A stretch of DNA of 12,446 nt from contig CABPSV020000604.1 of the NCBI GenBank assembly GCA_902459845.2, positions 1 to 12,446 on the forward strand. Direction: 5' to 3'. The notes beneath the pieces were generated by a model that was given only the letters and a program-made list of their open reading frames with translations, did not search any database and was not told the origin of the DNA. Positions 1 to 8,924 of this stretch are shown piece after piece. Each line of letters opens with the position of its first letter. The first letter of the stretch is position 1. The translations under genes and the position numbers were made by a program. The DNA is from Hepatocystis sp. ex Piliocolobus tephrosceles (Eukaryota; Apicomplexa; Aconoidasida; Haemosporida; Plasmodiidae).

Positions 1-68
1 ATATATTTCAAAAGGAATGGTTGCATGTATGTATAATGTGTGCTTTTTTTTTTTTTTTTTTTTTTGCC

Positions 69-1743
69 TTACACTGTTGCACGACTTTTTAAAGTGTCAT
101 TTGAAAAAAAGCGAGAGAACATTTTAAAAATTTGGAATGACATCATACTTAAAACAGATAAGTGTAAAATTTTTAATATAATATAGTAACTTCCATTTAG
201 CACTAAAAAAAAAAAAAAAAATAAGAAAAAATAAAACGTTATACATGTATACATGTATATATATATATGTGAAAAAAAAAAAAAACATACATGTATATAT
301 GTATGCATGTGTATACACATTTAATATTATTCTAACTGTTTATGTAAAGGTATCCACTAAATCCATAATTATATGCATTGGTTTTATCAACATTTAAACT
401 GGTAATCACATCATATACTAATTTAGAAATAACCTAATCGAATAAAAGCATACATATTAGGAGTATGTCTATATGCATACATATATGTTAGTACATTTAA
501 TTGTCAACATATGATTCATAAATATGCTCTTTTTTTTTTTTTTTTATTTTTTTTTTTTTTACATACAAAACAAAATACATATCTTTTATATTTATATAAA
601 GTCCTGATCGTGCAATCTGATTTAGCTATGTTGAAAACTAAAACTGTAAAAAAAAAAAAAATCAATAAATAAAAATGAATTAAATATTACTTTAAACTAT
701 TCATACCAGTACATTATATTATAACGTTTTAACTCATTTATGCATTTTATATAATTTTTTTTTTTCATATTGTTTATTTTTTTTTTTTTATTAACTTGCA
801 AATACTAATGGTAATGAAGTCATAAACCCGATGTTCAAAATGCCATTCGTTAAAAAAAACAATATTAAAAAAGTAAAATAAGCTGAAAAACAAACAACAA
901 AAAAGTGTATATATATATATATATATTAGTATATGCGTACAGATATATATACACACACACATGTATACATTCTTATACTCAACTAAAAACATTGCCTTTA
1001 TTTTTTTAAAAAAGTATATATAAACCTAATATCGATGACAAAGTTTCGGCGACATGTTTTCTTGCAATGCCTAAAAAAAGTATGAATATTGTTTAGAATT
1101 TCTTATATATATATATATATGTACGTATATATGTATGTACACACGTCTATACATGGGAACATATACCAATGTCTAATCACTTACCAAAAATTCCAATGTA
1201 TGAAAAGAGTGGTAATAAAAATAACAAAACAATTGACATGTACACTTTCATAATGTTATTAGAAATCTACAACCAATGTTATATTAAAAAAAAAAAAAAA
1301 AAAAAACATTTATTTTTTATAACTAAATAAGTACGCAAATATATATACGCATATGTGCATATATGTATATATAGATAATTACTTGGTTAATTGAATAGGC
1401 TACATCTACCGTTTTTCTCCATATGTCTGCAACACATACACATATGCAAAGTATATATATATATATATATTTTTTAGCAACACTTATTTCATCTCAAAAG
1501 TATTTATGTATTTATTTATTTTTTTATTTTTTTTTTCGTTAGCTATTTATTCGCTTGCCCTTTCATTTATTTATTTATTTTTTACTTCATAACATTTATA
1601 CATTTATTCACGTATTAATGTTTTTAAACCTATTTTATTTCTTGTTTGCATAAATCTTGATTCATCACTACGGACTATTTTAGACAGGAAACTAGCTGAG
1701 GGAGATGAGGCTAAAAAAGGAGAAAAAAAAAAAAAAAAAATTA

Positions 1744-1781
<38 letters not shown>

Positions 1782-1985
1782 GGTAAGAGAGAAATATGTA
1801 GGATTCTTAATTTAACACATTCAATAAAAATAAAGACATGTTTAAGATGTATAACCAAAGAAATATGTGAAGCTCTTAAATTCATCATCTAAATAGACAT
1901 TTTGTTTTTGAATAATGCTTTCAACAACTGTTGCTTTTTTATGAAAGACAACAAGTAGTAATAGAAATAAAAAAAAAATTTTCAT
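69..1985 (-). CDS. Nine-exon multi-pass membrane protein (258 aa), possibly EMC4-like
   Basis: This is an inferred spliced gene. Exons in transcription order are 1985-1856, 1710-1630, 1426-1383, 1266-1185, 1070-1026, 882-796, 643-567, 433-337 and 202-69 (stop TAA at 71-69). All eight junctions are GT..AG, every phase matches, the total is exactly 259 codons, and introns are 114-203 nt. The start at 1985 opens a hydrophobic N-terminus (MKIFFLFLLLLVVF), a signal peptide or anchor. A hydrophilic stretch (about 44-85) follows, then membrane segments near 93-112 and 129-156 and weaker hydrophobic stretches to the C-terminus, which ends KSRATV. The segment from about residue 76, with VDVA, NQI..N and VYM, resembles the EMC4 core (WDIA..KQI..N..YM) of the ER membrane protein complex. 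However, the signal-like N-terminus and long C-terminal tail are not typical of EMC4, so that product call is tentative. Five donors are GTT rather than GTA. An optional in-frame 24-nt exon (1805-1782) also has splice sites. Confidence 0.68.
1748..1780. repeat. (AT)n dinucleotide tract
   Basis: An uninterrupted AT dinucleotide run lies inside the first intron of the minus-strand membrane protein gene. Similar tracts occur near 3876-3904, 6765-6789, 6918-6942, 7838-7864 and 11681-11707. They are typical of introns and intergenic DNA in Plasmodium. Confidence 0.9.
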
Positions 1986-2750
1986 TTTTGTTAATTATTA
2001 TATTAATAAATTGATAAAGTTTAAAAATTATATAAGCATATATATATGATCACAGTATACCACAAAAAAAAAAATAAAAAAATAAAAAGACAATTACAAA
2101 TAAAAAAAAATTGTTTATTTTTTGAACATAATGTATAAATATTATTTTTTAATAAATACCGACATTTGTACGGGTATAACTATGTTAAAAAATATTAAAA
2201 CATAATTATGATTATAAATGTTTTTTTTTTTTTTTTTTATAAATATATAAACATCGCAAACATTTTTTATATATTCACGACGCAACTGTTCACACGTATA
2301 TATATATATATATATATATATACAAACATATTGTATGTTTTCGAATTTATTTCCTTTTTATAAAAAATAAAATCTAACTTGGGTGTAAATACACTATGTT
2401 TTTTTTTTTTTTTTTTTTTTATTTTAAGATGAATAAATACGAATAAAAAAAGCATAACATTATAAATTTTATAAAAATAGAACAAACAAACAAAAAAAAT
2501 CAATTGATTAATTATTAAAAAAAGGAGAAAAAATCATGTTAGTAAAGAAAATAATAAAAAAAGAATACACGGTTTTTATTGGACAAAAAAAAAAAAAAAG
2601 AAATCATTCTAATAGTAAAAAAATATAACAAGGTGCTAGTGTTGTAACAATTGTTAAAATAATATTTATTTCAGTTTATTTTTTTTATTTTTATTTTATT
2701 TTATTTTATTTTTTTTATTTTTTTTTTTTTTTTTGTCAGAAAAAAAATTG
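1986..2750. other. Intergenic spacer between two minus-strand genes
   Basis: No gene is supported here. The stretch holds poly-A/poly-T runs, a (TA)n tract near 2297-2321 and short less A+T-rich patches around 2160-2180 and 2270-2300. It must include the 3' UTR of the SNAPC1-like gene and the promoter and 5' UTR of the downstream membrane protein gene. The patch near 2161-2180 has flanking splice-like dinucleotides on the minus strand and could be a 5' UTR exon, but this is weak. Confidence 0.5.
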
Positions 2751-3809
2751 TTAATCATAGGTTAAAATTTTCTGAATTTCTTCTAACTTTGAATACATAT
2801 TATATGCAAACGAATTACTGAAAGTATTTCGTTTTCTTTGTTTGTCACATATATTACATAAATCTTTTAGATCTTCCTGAACATGTTTAAAATAATTAAA
2901 TGTATTTACATCATTTATTTTTATACTATTTTCTACGTCTAGTTTTTTTTTCTCGATATGCAAAGGAGCACCATATCTATCTTGATAAATCTCATATAAA
3001 TTATCATCAGAGCATAAAATAATGCTATTGGAATCGATCATAAAATTTAATAAAAATCTTAATTCAATGTATTCATTAATCTTTTCACATTCTTCTGTAA
3101 TTGTTAATAATAAATTAAATGTTTTTGTTGATAGATATAATGGATATGGATATTTATTGTTTTCTATGTACTGTGAAAAATATAATAAAAATAATAAGTA
3201 AATACAACCAGCCTGTATATCTCGTGTATTAGTTTTTAAAAGTTCGATGTATTTGTTACTGTTGTTACTGTTGTTACTGTTGTTACTGTTGTTACTGTTG
3301 TTACTGTTGTTACTGTTTTTGCTGTTGTTGCTGTTTTTGTTGTTTTTGCTGTTGTTGCTGTTGTTACTGCTATTGCTGTTATTGCTACGATTACTACTGT
3401 TACAACTGTTTTCTCTATTTTTATTATTATTATTAGTGTCACTACTCATATTGTTACTATTCCTTTCACTACTGTTAGTATTGTCGAACGTTCTTTTCAA
3501 AACGTTTTTCCAAGCATACCATAATACTTCCCATACACAAAATTTATCTTCATATTTGGCTTTTGATAATATATATGAAAATTTTGTTTTTTTATATAAT
3601 AATATAAACATACGTAAGTCTTTTTTTTTATTTTTTTCATTTCTTTCATTTTTTTTTATTTTTTTTACCCACAAATATAATATATTTTCTATGTCTTCTA
3701 CATTGCTTTTGTACCTTCCGGGTAACGCCAGTGGTACATAATACTCCCCACATATATCACCAACCCTAGCAATACAATCCTTTGTTTCAGTAAAATCGAT
3801 TGTGTACAT
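2751..3809 (-). CDS. SNAPC1: SNAPC1/SNAP43-like subunit of the snRNA-activating protein complex
   Basis: This single-exon ORF of 352 aa resembles SNAPC1 (SNAP43), a core subunit of the nuclear SNAPc/PBP complex, which binds the proximal sequence element and drives snRNA transcription by RNA polymerases II and III. The match is in two blocks. Residues about 66-103 (RMFILLYKKTKFSYIL, then WEVLWYAWKNVL) align with the animal W..MKF..IF...ALALAWRYFL region. Residues about 201-270 (IQAGCIYLLFLLYFSQ, then a D/E-rich helix and FLLNFMIDSNSIILC) align with the VGALYLLYGLY...IFRKL...AFHFTA region. Between them, residues about 108-188 are a low-complexity Asn/Ser insert. A conserved-looking C-terminal part (about 275-352) follows. 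The start at 3809 gives a sensible N-terminus and no upstream exon is needed. The assignment is from recognition of the family pattern, not a search. The gene is divergent from the TAD3-like gene. Confidence 0.72.
   Translation of the reverse strand: MYTIDFTETKDCIARVGDICGEYYVPLALPGRYKSNVEDIENILYLWVKKIKKNERNEKNKKKDLRMFILLYKKTKFSYILSKAKYEDKFCVWEVLWYAWKNVLKRTFDNTNSSERNSNNMSSDTNNNNKNRENSCNSSNRSNNSNSSNNSNNSKNNKNSNNSKNSNNSNNSNNSNNSNNSNNSNKYIELLKTNTRDIQAGCIYLLFLLYFSQYIENNKYPYPLYLSTKTFNLLLTITEECEKINEYIELRFLLNFMIDSNSIILCSDDNLYEIYQDRYGAPLHIEKKKLDVENSIKINDVNTFNYFKHVQEDLKDLCNICDKQRKRNTFSNSFAYNMYSKLEEIQKILTYD
3255..3390 (-). repeat. In-frame 9-bp tandem repeat coding Asn-Ser-Asn
   Basis: On the plus strand GTTACTGTT is repeated seven times exactly from 3255 to 3317, then continues as degenerate GTTGCTGTT/GTTTTTGCT copies to about 3390. 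On the coding (minus) strand it encodes the Asn/Ser/Lys tract inside the SNAPC1-like protein. Exact copies at one end and decayed copies at the other suggest recent unit expansion at the 3' coding side. Confidence 0.9.
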
Positions 3810-3870
3810 GTTATATCACTCTTTACCACTTTGCTCTCTTTTGGACTATTTTATATTTATATATTTTTTT

Positions 3871-3907
<37 letters not shown>

Positions 3908-4069
3908 TTCTTCCTTCTCTTTCCACTTTTTCTTACAACACTTATTTGTGTATACGTTTTTATTTTATAAAAATTATATACTTTTTTTTTGTCTAAAAAT
4001 AAATATTAAAATGTTGGTATTTTTTTCCCAATTTCTTTTTTTTTTACTCTTCATATGTTCATATATTCT

Positions 4070-4125
4070 TATGTATGTATATATGTATGTATATATGTAC
4101 GTATGTATGTACGTAGGTATATATG
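4070..4125. repeat. GTAT/GTAC tetranucleotide repeat
   Basis: Repeated GTATGTAT, GTATATAT and GTACGTAT units form a low-complexity patch in the divergent intergenic region. Confidence 0.8.
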
Positions 4126-4493
4126 TGTTAATATTGTTATGGCCTTTTGAATTGCTAACTACTTCATTTTTTTTTTTTTTTTTATTTTCTTTTTACCGTT
4201 TAAATTAATAACAAAAATGTTATTAATGGTTACTTAAAAATAAGCTCCTTCCAGTGGTACTTAAATTTTGTTTACTGTTCACTACTTTAATTGTAAACAG
4301 GTTTTAAAACTCAACCATTAAACGAAGTAAATGAGCAAATAATCGATAAAAGGTTAAGTGAAATAACAATTAAATTATAAAATAAACAGTGGACGTAAAA
4401 ATAGTAAAAAAAAAATGAATAATAAAAAAAAAAAAAGTGAATAGTAAAAAAAAAAAGTGAATAATTAAAAATAGTGCATAATAAAAAATAATG

Positions 4494-4548
4494 AATAATA
4501 AAAAAAATCGAATAATAAAAAAAATCGAATAATAAAAAAAATCGAATA
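4494..4548. repeat. 17-bp tandem repeat, three copies
   Basis: The unit AATAATAAAAAAAATCG recurs at a constant 17-nt spacing (TCG at 4508, 4525 and 4542). It lies in the divergent intergenic region. Confidence 0.85.
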
Positions 4549-4864
4549 ATAAGAAAAAATAGATGAAGTACTCAAAATCGTGAAAAGATTAGAGGTTGTT
4601 ATTAAAATTATTGTAAAAAAAAAAAACATAAAAAAAAAAAAAAAAGCATATACGTATACATAAACATATACATAGGACACATAAACACAATGTATGGTAT
4701 AAAAATGCTTATTTATTAATATACTTATGTATACAAATATGTAAAAAAAAAATGACACTTAATGAAATGTCTAGCTAAATACTTAATATTTAATATCAAT
4801 GAGGATGCCCCAATCCATTTTAGCTTTCTCTTGCTCGCTTAGGAATCTGAATAATGTTTTTATG

Positions 4865-4893
4865 AACTAGTTATACTTTTTTAACTAGTTATA
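4865..4893. repeat. Duplicated AACTAGTTATA with palindromic core
   Basis: AACTAGTTATA occurs at 4865-4875 and again at 4883-4893. The core AACTAGTT is its own reverse complement, so the pair is both a direct repeat and a possible 8-bp stem. It lies about 310 nt upstream of the TAD3-like start. A regulatory role is only a possibility. Confidence 0.7.
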
Positions 4894-5166
4894 ATTTATT
4901 TATTTATTTTTTTTTTTTTTGCTTATGAATGTACTAATATTTTTTTCTTTTTTTTATTAGCAGATGTGGAGGTACATGTTGAAATAATAAAATATAATAA
5001 TTAGTTTGGCCAACACGACATGATGTTTTATGTTGAATTTTTAGTTAATTTAGTTTAATATTTAACTGTTCTAGTGTTAATATATATATACATATCTGTT
5101 ACCACACCACTACGACACTATTTTTACAAAGGAAAGTATATCTCTCTTTTTTTGGTTTGTATTAAT

Positions 5167-5200
<34 letters not shown>

Positions 5201-5201
5201 C

Positions 5202-6572
5202 ATGGATGGAGAAATAATAGGATTTGAACAAATTTTTCCTGACACTTACACACAAGGCACAGTTTTAACATCAATGTATTGTTTTGAAATAAAAAAAAAT
5301 ATAGCAAACAAATGTTTAGATATAGTAAAAGATTTTATTAACAGTCAGATACAAACTGATTATAATCACCTAAAAAGATGTAAACAATTAAGTGATACAG
5401 TACAAATACTGATAGGTTTTTGTTCTGAACTACCTTGCTATTTGGTTAAAGAATTAACAATACTAAATGAAGGAAAAGAAATCATAATAAAAAAAGTAGA
5501 CGTATGTAAATATTCACCTGTAACTAAAAAACAGTATATAGAGTCATGTAAATTTTGGCCAGTGTATTATAGAAAACCATCCAAAGTACAATCAAATTTA
5601 ACAAAAGAACAAGTTCAAAAATTTATTTATTTTATAAATATTGCAACTAGTACTGGTAAAAAATATGGTACATGTCATAGTGCATGCGTATTAACATATA
5701 ATAACAAAATTATTGCTATTTCAGGTGATAATATAAAAAACCACCCTCTACATCACTCAGTCATGTTGGCTATAGAACAAGCTGCATTTATTTTACGAGA
5801 AGTATGGAAAACAGAAAAAGGAATAAATAAAAAAAAAAAAATAAATAAAATAAAAGAAGATAGAGAAGAAGATGGGGAGGATAATGGAAAAGGAGAGAGA
5901 GAAAAGAATTTAGCGGTGATGGGTGAGGAAGAAATCGGCATGGTGTGCACTAAAGTAAGAACAGTTGTACCATGTACCAAAACAGAAGTAAATGAATGTG
6001 TAATGTTAGATACGAACAGTCATAATAATAATTATTATTTACATGAATGTTTAAATAAATTATGTACACAACAACCACATATAGAACGAAGAAAAAATTA
6101 TGAATCTTTTGATAAACCATATAGAAATATTTTAAAAGTTAATAACAAAACAGAATTAAACAACACATGTGAAAAAAAAGACTTGAAACAAAAAAGGGAA
6201 CTAAAAGAGAATCAAACAGATATTCTTTTTTATAATGAAAAAAAAAAAAAAAACAAAAATGAAGGCGGAGACAAAGACGGAGATAAATATGGAGATAAAT
6301 ATGAAGGCGAAGATGAAGAAACAAATAATTATGGTAAAACAAATATACATTCTTCAATACCTACAAATCAATATTTATGTACAGATTATTATGCTTATTT
6401 AACACATGAGCCTTGTTTTATGTGTGCTATGGCATTATTACATTCGAGAGTAAAATGTGTAGTGTTTGATCAATTAAATCAGAAAAATGGAGCATTAACT
6501 AGTATAGCCAAAGTGCATTGTTTGAAAAATGTTAATCATCGTTTTGAAGTCTACAGAACTATACGTAAATAA
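5202..6572 (+). CDS. TAD3: tRNA-specific adenosine deaminase subunit TAD3/ADAT3-like
   Basis: This 456-aa single-exon protein is the non-catalytic partner of the TAD2-TAD3 (ADAT2-ADAT3) heterodimer, which deaminates adenosine 34 to inosine at the tRNA wobble position. The N-terminal part (about 20-110) fits the ADAT3-type N-terminal domain, including HLKRCK. The deaminase fold follows: H185-S-V187 at the zinc site, where catalytic enzymes have H-A-E, so the proton-shuttling Glu is replaced by Val as in other ADAT3 proteins. The second zinc motif is E403-P-C405-x-x-C408, then AMALLHSRV, and the protein ends with the ADAT3-like NHRFEVYR. Between the two zinc motifs, residues about 205-390 are a Lys/Glu/Asn-rich, hydrophilic insert of about 185 aa. 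The start at 5202 directly follows a 29-nt poly-T and ATC, and no upstream in-frame exon is needed. Family recognition is strong; subunit identity rests on the Val substitution and the C-terminus. Confidence 0.88.
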   Translation: MDGEIIGFEQIFPDTYTQGTVLTSMYCFEIKKNIANKCLDIVKDFINSQIQTDYNHLKRCKQLSDTVQILIGFCSELPCYLVKELTILNEGKEIIIKKVDVCKYSPVTKKQYIESCKFWPVYYRKPSKVQSNLTKEQVQKFIYFINIATSTGKKYGTCHSACVLTYNNKIIAISGDNIKNHPLHHSVMLAIEQAAFILREVWKTEKGINKKKKINKIKEDREEDGEDNGKGEREKNLAVMGEEEIGMVCTKVRTVVPCTKTEVNECVMLDTNSHNNNYYLHECLNKLCTQQPHIERRKNYESFDKPYRNILKVNNKTELNNTCEKKDLKQKRELKENQTDILFYNEKKKKNKNEGGDKDGDKYGDKYEGEDEETNNYGKTNIHSSIPTNQYLCTDYYAYLTHEPCFMCAMALLHSRVKCVVFDQLNQKNGALTSIAKVHCLKNVNHRFEVYRTIRK

Positions 6573-6758
6573 AAGTTTATTGTTTTATATTTACTCTTAA
6601 TATAATATTTTGAAATAGCAAAAAAAAAGTACAATTAAATAAGAATAAGAATAAATAAAGGGTAAAAAAAAGGGATCAATAAAAGAAATAAACAAATAAT
6701 AAAAAGAATAATTTTTTTTTTTTTTTTTTTTGGTCTCAATAGAAATGCTAAATCATGT

Positions 6759-6798
<40 letters not shown>

Positions 6799-7078
6799 GC
6801 ATTTTTAGAAATTCATTTTTATATACATTACATGTTCGATAATTTATTTTTATTTTTGTTTCATTTATTTGTTTGTTGATTTTATTTTTTTTCACTTCAT
6901 CCATTTGTTTATTTTGTATATATATATATATATATATATATATTTTTAATTGATGTTTTTACTTTTGTAACTCACGCTTTACATAAACCTTTCAATTGCA
7001 TAAATAACAAAAAAAAACGCAAACAAAATAACTATGTTACAGGATTTATTATTGACATTTTGTGTTGCGTAACAAGGT

Positions 7079-7115
<37 letters not shown>

Positions 7116-7512
7116 CTAACCGGTAAAAATTTTGAAGAGAAAGGAAACAAAAAAATTATAAATTGTTGTTATCTCCGTTTTTTAAAAAAAAAATTTATAT
7201 AAACAATCGATTTAATACCAAAAAATAAGAAAAAAATTAAGAACAGTCGTAATTTAAGATATATATATATATATATGTATATATATGTACTAACATTTTT
7301 TAATAAAATAAACATTGATATTTACAAGTAGAACAGTAATATTACTACCTACATGTAAATTTAACTAATATACTTTTATTTTTGTAATGATGTTTATATA
7401 TATGTGTAACAGTAAACGTACGAACACATATATTTAATATTCTTGTGTGTATGTCCGTTTAATAACAAATCCCACTACACAATAAATAACACACCTGTTT
7501 GAATAATTGAAA
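6573..7512. other. Intergenic spacer, TAD3 to mL53
   Basis: This holds the 3' UTR of TAD3, T and A homopolymers (20 T at 6712-6731, 33 T at 7081-7113), two (TA)n tracts and the upstream region of the mL53-like gene. Less A+T-rich patches at 6733-6765, 6958-7000 and 7036-7076 have splice-like borders on one or both strands. A very small minus-strand gene can be threaded through them (see findings) but is not called as a gene. Confidence 0.5.
7081..7113. repeat. Poly-T run of 33
   Basis: An uninterrupted T homopolymer upstream of the mL53-like gene. Its length may be unreliable in the assembly. Confidence 0.9.
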
Positions 7513-7829
7513 ATGAGGTATAGGCTTTTCCCCCCTTTAACATTTTTAACTTATTTAAAAAAACTTCATATTTCTTATTCGCCAGTAAGAAACGAAAAAG
7601 CTGATGTTGCAAGGTAATATCTTTTATAAAAAAATAAAATAATAAAGCTCAGTTTTTATTCTGCTCACACTATTCTGCTTACTCTGTTTTATTTTTTTAC
7701 AGACGATTAATTGTGTTTGCCTCTTCTCAAAAAATAAAAAAAAAATACCCATTATTGACTGTAACATGGGAATTACTAGCGTAAGCACTTTATAAAGACT
7801 CATTTAAAAAAGTGACACTAAATAAATAA

Positions 7830-7868
<39 letters not shown>

Positions 7869-8437
7869 ACCTCTTTTATTTTTAATAACAATATTACTAT
7901 TATTATGACTACTCGCCACATTTTTTTACTTTTTTTTTTTTATCATCTTGAAGATATGATAATCCACCCATGATAGAAGTTGAATATTTGAATGGAGAAA
8001 AAGAAAAGTTAACTTAAAAAAAAAATAAAAAAATGATAAAAATGATAAAAATAACAAGAAAAAGGTTGCAAACTTTTATTTGAAAAAAAAAAAAAATTAC
8101 ATTTATATATATCTACGTATACATTTTCTCTTTTTTCATTTTGTAAGAATCAATATAGAACAGTTTAGTGAGTTACAAAAAAAAGAAATAATTGATAAAT
8201 GGAAATATACATGTAAGACATAAAAAAAAAAAAAAAAAATAATAAAAAATGAAATGCTCTATATTTCAATGTTCATAATTTTTAACTTTGTTTTTCTATT
8301 TTGTTTTTTTTATTAGCTAATTTTATATTATATATCCACTTTTTTTTTTTATTTCTTTACGCATTTTAGCATCTTTAGAACCCTACCCTGAAACTTTAGC
8401 ACCTACTTTGGAAAAACCAAAATATGATTTTTACTAA
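7513..8437 (+). CDS. MRPL53: Mitochondrial large-subunit ribosomal protein mL53-like, five exons
   Basis: This is an inferred spliced gene with exons 7513-7613, 7703-7780, 7954-8007, 8148-8212 and 8370-8437 (TAA at 8435-8437). The total is 122 codons, or 121 aa. Introns are 89, 173, 140 and 157 nt, all GT..AG, and each junction splits a codon consistently. An alternative donor at 7585 runs into a stop in exon 3. The protein resembles mL53, a small thioredoxin-fold protein of the mitoribosome. An N-terminal strand KLHISYSPVRNEKADVARR matches the V.F.PF......R.FL pattern. Then come ASSQKIKKKYP (mL53: SSEKVRSTN), VTWELLAYDNPPMIEVEYLNG (the P.V.V.F.DG hairpin) and a closing helix IEQFSELQKKEIIDKW. 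The short tail is EPYPETLAPTLEKPKYDFY. The related L51/S25/CI-B8 fold (mL43, mS25) is the main alternative. Intron 3 has a GTTAAC donor. Confidence 0.68.
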
Positions 8438-8624
8438 ATTACTATTTTTAACAACATTTTTACTATTACAGTTTTTATAGCTTTTCTTTTGCATTTTTCT
8501 TTTTTTGTATATTTATTATTTTAAATTATTAATCTATAATTTTTTTAACCTGTTTAAATCTAATTTTACATGTATATTTTAAATACACGCATTTGTTTTT
8601 TTTTGTTTACCCGCTTTATATTTC

Positions 8625-8693
8625 TATACCAATATAAAATGTAACAATTATACCAATATAAAATGTAACAATTATACCAATATAAAATGTAAC

Positions 8694-8696
<3 letters not shown>
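8625..8696. repeat. 24-bp tandem repeat, three copies
   Basis: The 24-bp unit begins TATACCAATATAAAATG and ends TAACAAT. Copies lie at 8625-8648, 8649-8672 and 8673-8696; the third differs only by A to G near its end (AACGAT). A poly-A run follows immediately. It lies about 190 nt after the mL53-like stop codon. Confidence 0.93.
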
Positions 8697-8726
<30 letters not shown>

Positions 8727-8882
8727 CGAGAAAATAGGTAATATTCTATATAAAATATTTAAAGTAGACAAAATAAAAAAAACTAAACAAAATATAAATT
8801 CTTTAAATATATAGCATCTATACATACTTATTTTAAACAGTAGCACGGTACGAATAACACACATAAATATTAAATGTGAAAT

Positions 8883-8886
<4 letters not shown>

Positions 8887-8922
<36 letters not shown>
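8887..8922. repeat. Poly-A run of 36
   Basis: An uninterrupted A homopolymer in the spacer after the mL53-like gene. Confidence 0.9.

Positions 8923-8924
<2 letters not shown>

Larger units (their letters stand above)
3810..5201. promoter_or_regulatory. Shared divergent intergenic region (SNAPC1-like / TAD3-like)
   Basis: About 1.4 kb separates the two divergent start codons, so it must carry both promoters and 5' UTRs. It holds a T tract and (TA)n near 3865-3904, a GTAT-type tetranucleotide repeat at about 4070-4125, a 17-bp tandem repeat at about 4494-4548, a duplicated AACTAGTTATA at 4865-4893 and a 29-nt poly-T just before the TAD3 ATG. Somewhat less A+T-rich patches lie at 4800-4860 and 5090-5135. 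No convincing coding exon was found; the open frames here read as homopolymer-driven Phe/Ile/Tyr strings. Confidence 0.5.

Noticed and set aside
69..320. 83-codon minus-strand ORF as an independent gene
   Set aside because: Its N-terminal half is homopolymer and TA-tract translation. The C-terminal half (202-69) is better explained as the last exon of the nine-exon gene.
774..992. 72-codon minus-strand ORF containing NEWHFEHRVYDF
   Set aside because: The frame that fits the neighbouring exons and the TTTTTCAG acceptor at 883 is a different one, reading a membrane helix (TNGILNIGFMTSLPLVFA).
1604..1888. 94-codon minus-strand ORF ending GLKTLIRE
   Set aside because: It reads through an (AT)n intron. 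Only the part at 1710-1630 is a real exon of the nine-exon gene; the upstream part is in a different frame from exon 1.
3247..3741. 164-codon plus-strand ORF starting with a long Leu run
   Set aside because: It is the antisense of the Asn/Ser repeat in the SNAPC1-like gene. The Leu run comes from reading GTTACTGTT-type repeats in another frame, and it has no independent support.
4465..4758. 97-codon minus-strand ORF rich in Phe, Ile and Ser
   Set aside because: It is a translation of A-rich repeats on the opposite strand, including the 17-bp tandem repeat, with no splice sites or conserved pattern.
7585..7590. GTAAGA as the exon 1 donor in the mL53-like gene
   Set aside because: It is a good donor sequence, but using it puts exon 3 into a frame with an immediate stop. 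The donor at 7614 keeps all five exons open.
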